Assembly (NCBI GenBank): GCA_025361665.1
Contig: JANYKF010000398.1
Coordinates: 1 to 6,444, forward strand
Source: Clostridiaceae bacterium
Lineage (GTDB): Bacteria > Bacillota > Clostridia > DSM-8532
DNA length: 6,444 nucleotides
Direction of reading: 5' to 3'
In this document: positions 5,169 through 6,444 of the stretch, piece after piece
Layout: each line of letters starts with the position of its first letter
How positions within the stretch are numbered: the stretch's first letter is position 1
Made by a program: the position numbers and the translations under genes
Notes under the pieces: model-generated
Told to the model about the DNA's origin: nothing
The model's database searches: none
Seen by the model: only the letters and a program-made list of their open reading frames with translations

Positions 5169-6444
5169 TCACTTGTAGGTTGCGGCAATGTAGGCGGCCA
5201 ACTGGGTCTTGAACTCACTAGTGATCTTGAGGAGTCCGGCTCCCTCGGCAGCTTTCTGGAACTCGGCGATTTTCGCGTCCACGTCCCCGGCCATGCCCAG
5301 GCGGAGTGCCGGCATGTACTGGTCGCGCAGGGCATTCACAGCGGCAAGTTCATTTTTCACAGATTGCTCATCGAAGCGGAATGCACGGCAAGGCGCATTC
5401 TTGTAAACGGCGGTCCAGACTTTGATCATTGCGTCATTTGCGACGGTTTCAGGTGAACCATCACCCAGCAGCTTGCGGAACCCCGGTACAAGGCCATCGA
5501 AATAATTCTGTGTGGGACGGATGCCCCAGGTCCAGGCATCGGGCAGGTAATTCGGGGTATTGGCTGTGATCTCGGTATATTCGGTTGCGCCGACAGCCTT
5601 CCAGTGAACGTTTTCGAGACCTGCGCGCAGGGCAAATCCTGCCGCGGGGTTGAACTTGATCACATCAAGCAGGGCGGCGGCCCGTTCCGGATTCTTGGAT
5701 ACCGCGGCGATGGCGATGCAGTCATTGGAATACTTCATTGGCATGTGCAGGCCATTCGGCGTGAGGTCATAATAGCCCGGCACCCATTCGGGGTTGTTGG
5801 TGCGCATTTGTTTGCCTGCGCTGTAAACGGTGAAGTTCCATGACAAAGCCGCACTTTTCCCGTTCTGCAGCGAGTCCCGAACCTGGATGTCGTTATTGAG
5901 CGCGTTTTTCGGGTACACTCCCTTTTCAGCCCAGGTCTTCATGCGTTTGAGGATGGAGATGTAGTCGGGATCCAGGAATTGATATCTGACATCGTCGACG
6001 GTCGGGATGATGGTATCGCTTTTGTAGTCGTAAGTGAAGTCATACCCGATATCAACCTTGTTCTTGTCCTGATTGTAAAAGATGTTGAAACTGTCATTGT
6101 CTTTTGACGCATTGTATGGAATGATGCTCTTTTCCTTTTCGGCAATGGTAAGGAGGTATTTCTCAAAATCATCGATGGACTTCAATTCCGGCAGGTTGTA
6201 CTTCGTGCGGAGATCATCGCGGATGACGACCATGCCGTCATTGTGGTTGATCTTGCTTTGCGGGATGGCGAACATTTTCCCGCCGATTTTCACTTCATTC
6301 CAGGAGTCGGGCACCTGCTTTTCCTTCGTCATCGGCATGTACTTTGTGACGAATTCATCCGTGATTTCCATGAAAGCGCCTTTGGCCGCTTCCTGGGAGT
6401 AATAGGCCCAGTCGGACGTATACATCAGGTCAACCTGGTCACCG
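5169..6444 (-). CDS. ABC-transporter solute-binding protein, LplA/LipO type (DUF3502-like); partial, N-terminus beyond right edge
   Basis: C-terminal 424 residues of an extracytoplasmic sugar-binding protein. The reading frame stays open past the ATG at 6425 to the window edge, reading GDQVDLMYTSDW; this matches residues GEGVDWIYTANW of the lipoprotein at 689-2278, so the ATG at 6425 is internal and the true start and signal peptide are missing. Further shared blocks are VIRDDLRTKYNLPEL against IREDLRKKYNIPDI, and NPERAAALLDVIKFNP against HPERTMMVLDLVMENP. The C-terminus (NALRDQYMPALRLG, then a helical tail ending YIAATYK) has the DUF3502-like form. The stop TGA is at 5171-5169. It lies upstream of GH2 on the same strand, so the two may be co-transcribed, and permease genes may lie further upstream off the right edge. 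The stretch at about 6000-6300 looks richer in A and T than the rest of the window. The substrate is not known. Confidence 0.9.
   Translation of the reverse strand, partial: GDQVDLMYTSDWAYYSQEAAKGAFMEITDEFVTKYMPMTKEKQVPDSWNEVKIGGKMFAIPQSKINHNDGMVVIRDDLRTKYNLPELKSIDDFEKYLLTIAEKEKSIIPYNASKDNDSFNIFYNQDKNKVDIGYDFTYDYKSDTIIPTVDDVRYQFLDPDYISILKRMKTWAEKGVYPKNALNNDIQVRDSLQNGKSAALSWNFTVYSAGKQMRTNNPEWVPGYYDLTPNGLHMPMKYSNDCIAIAAVSKNPERAAALLDVIKFNPAAGFALRAGLENVHWKAVGATEYTEITANTPNYLPDAWTWGIRPTQNYFDGLVPGFRKLLGDGSPETVANDAMIKVWTAVYKNAPCRAFRFDEQSVKNELAAVNALRDQYMPALRLGMAGDVDAKIAEFQKAAEGAGLLKITSEFKTQLAAYIAATYK

Overview
The window comes from a GC-rich bacterial genome and carries an accessory carbohydrate-use locus. 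The protein families are a YesN-type response regulator, two LplA/LipO-type (DUF3502-like) solute-binding proteins and a cytoplasmic GH2 glycosidase with a DUF4982 module. With the strong AGGAGG-like ribosome binding sites, they point to a Bacillota-like host (Paenibacillus or Clostridia style). Spirochaetes carry similar gene sets, so the phylum is not settled. No rRNA, tRNA, CRISPR array or transposase gene is visible.

Layout. Positions 1-518 (minus) hold the N-terminal receiver half of a two-component response regulator that runs off the left edge. A 170-bp divergent intergenic region (519-688) carries a reasonable sigma-A-type promoter for the plus-strand gene. Positions 689-2278 (plus) encode a complete sugar-binding lipoprotein. 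Positions 2279-2391, between convergent genes, are almost entirely one highly structured palindromic element. Positions 2392-4959 (minus) encode a complete 855-residue GH2 glycosidase. Positions 4960-5168 form a hairpin-rich leader between GH2 and the gene upstream of it. Positions 5169-6444 (minus) hold the C-terminal 424 residues of a second solute-binding protein, homologous to the first, running off the right edge.

How the genes may work together (inference). The binding proteins would capture an oligosaccharide outside the membrane and hand it to an ABC permease, which is not in the window. The GH2 enzyme has no signal peptide and would hydrolyse the imported glycoside in the cytoplasm. 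The YesN-like regulator, probably with a YesM-like sensor kinase outside the window, would control the locus in response to the sugar.

The most unusual object is the 101-nt element at 2283-2383. Three perfect hairpins abut each other with no spacer and are enclosed by an 11-bp outer stem. Together they predict a four-way junction with no unpaired junction nucleotide: 44 base pairs and only 13 unpaired bases, 12 of them in the three loops and one a bulge. A 10-bp direct repeat brackets it. It may be a small mobile or REP-like repeat that also serves as a bidirectional terminator.
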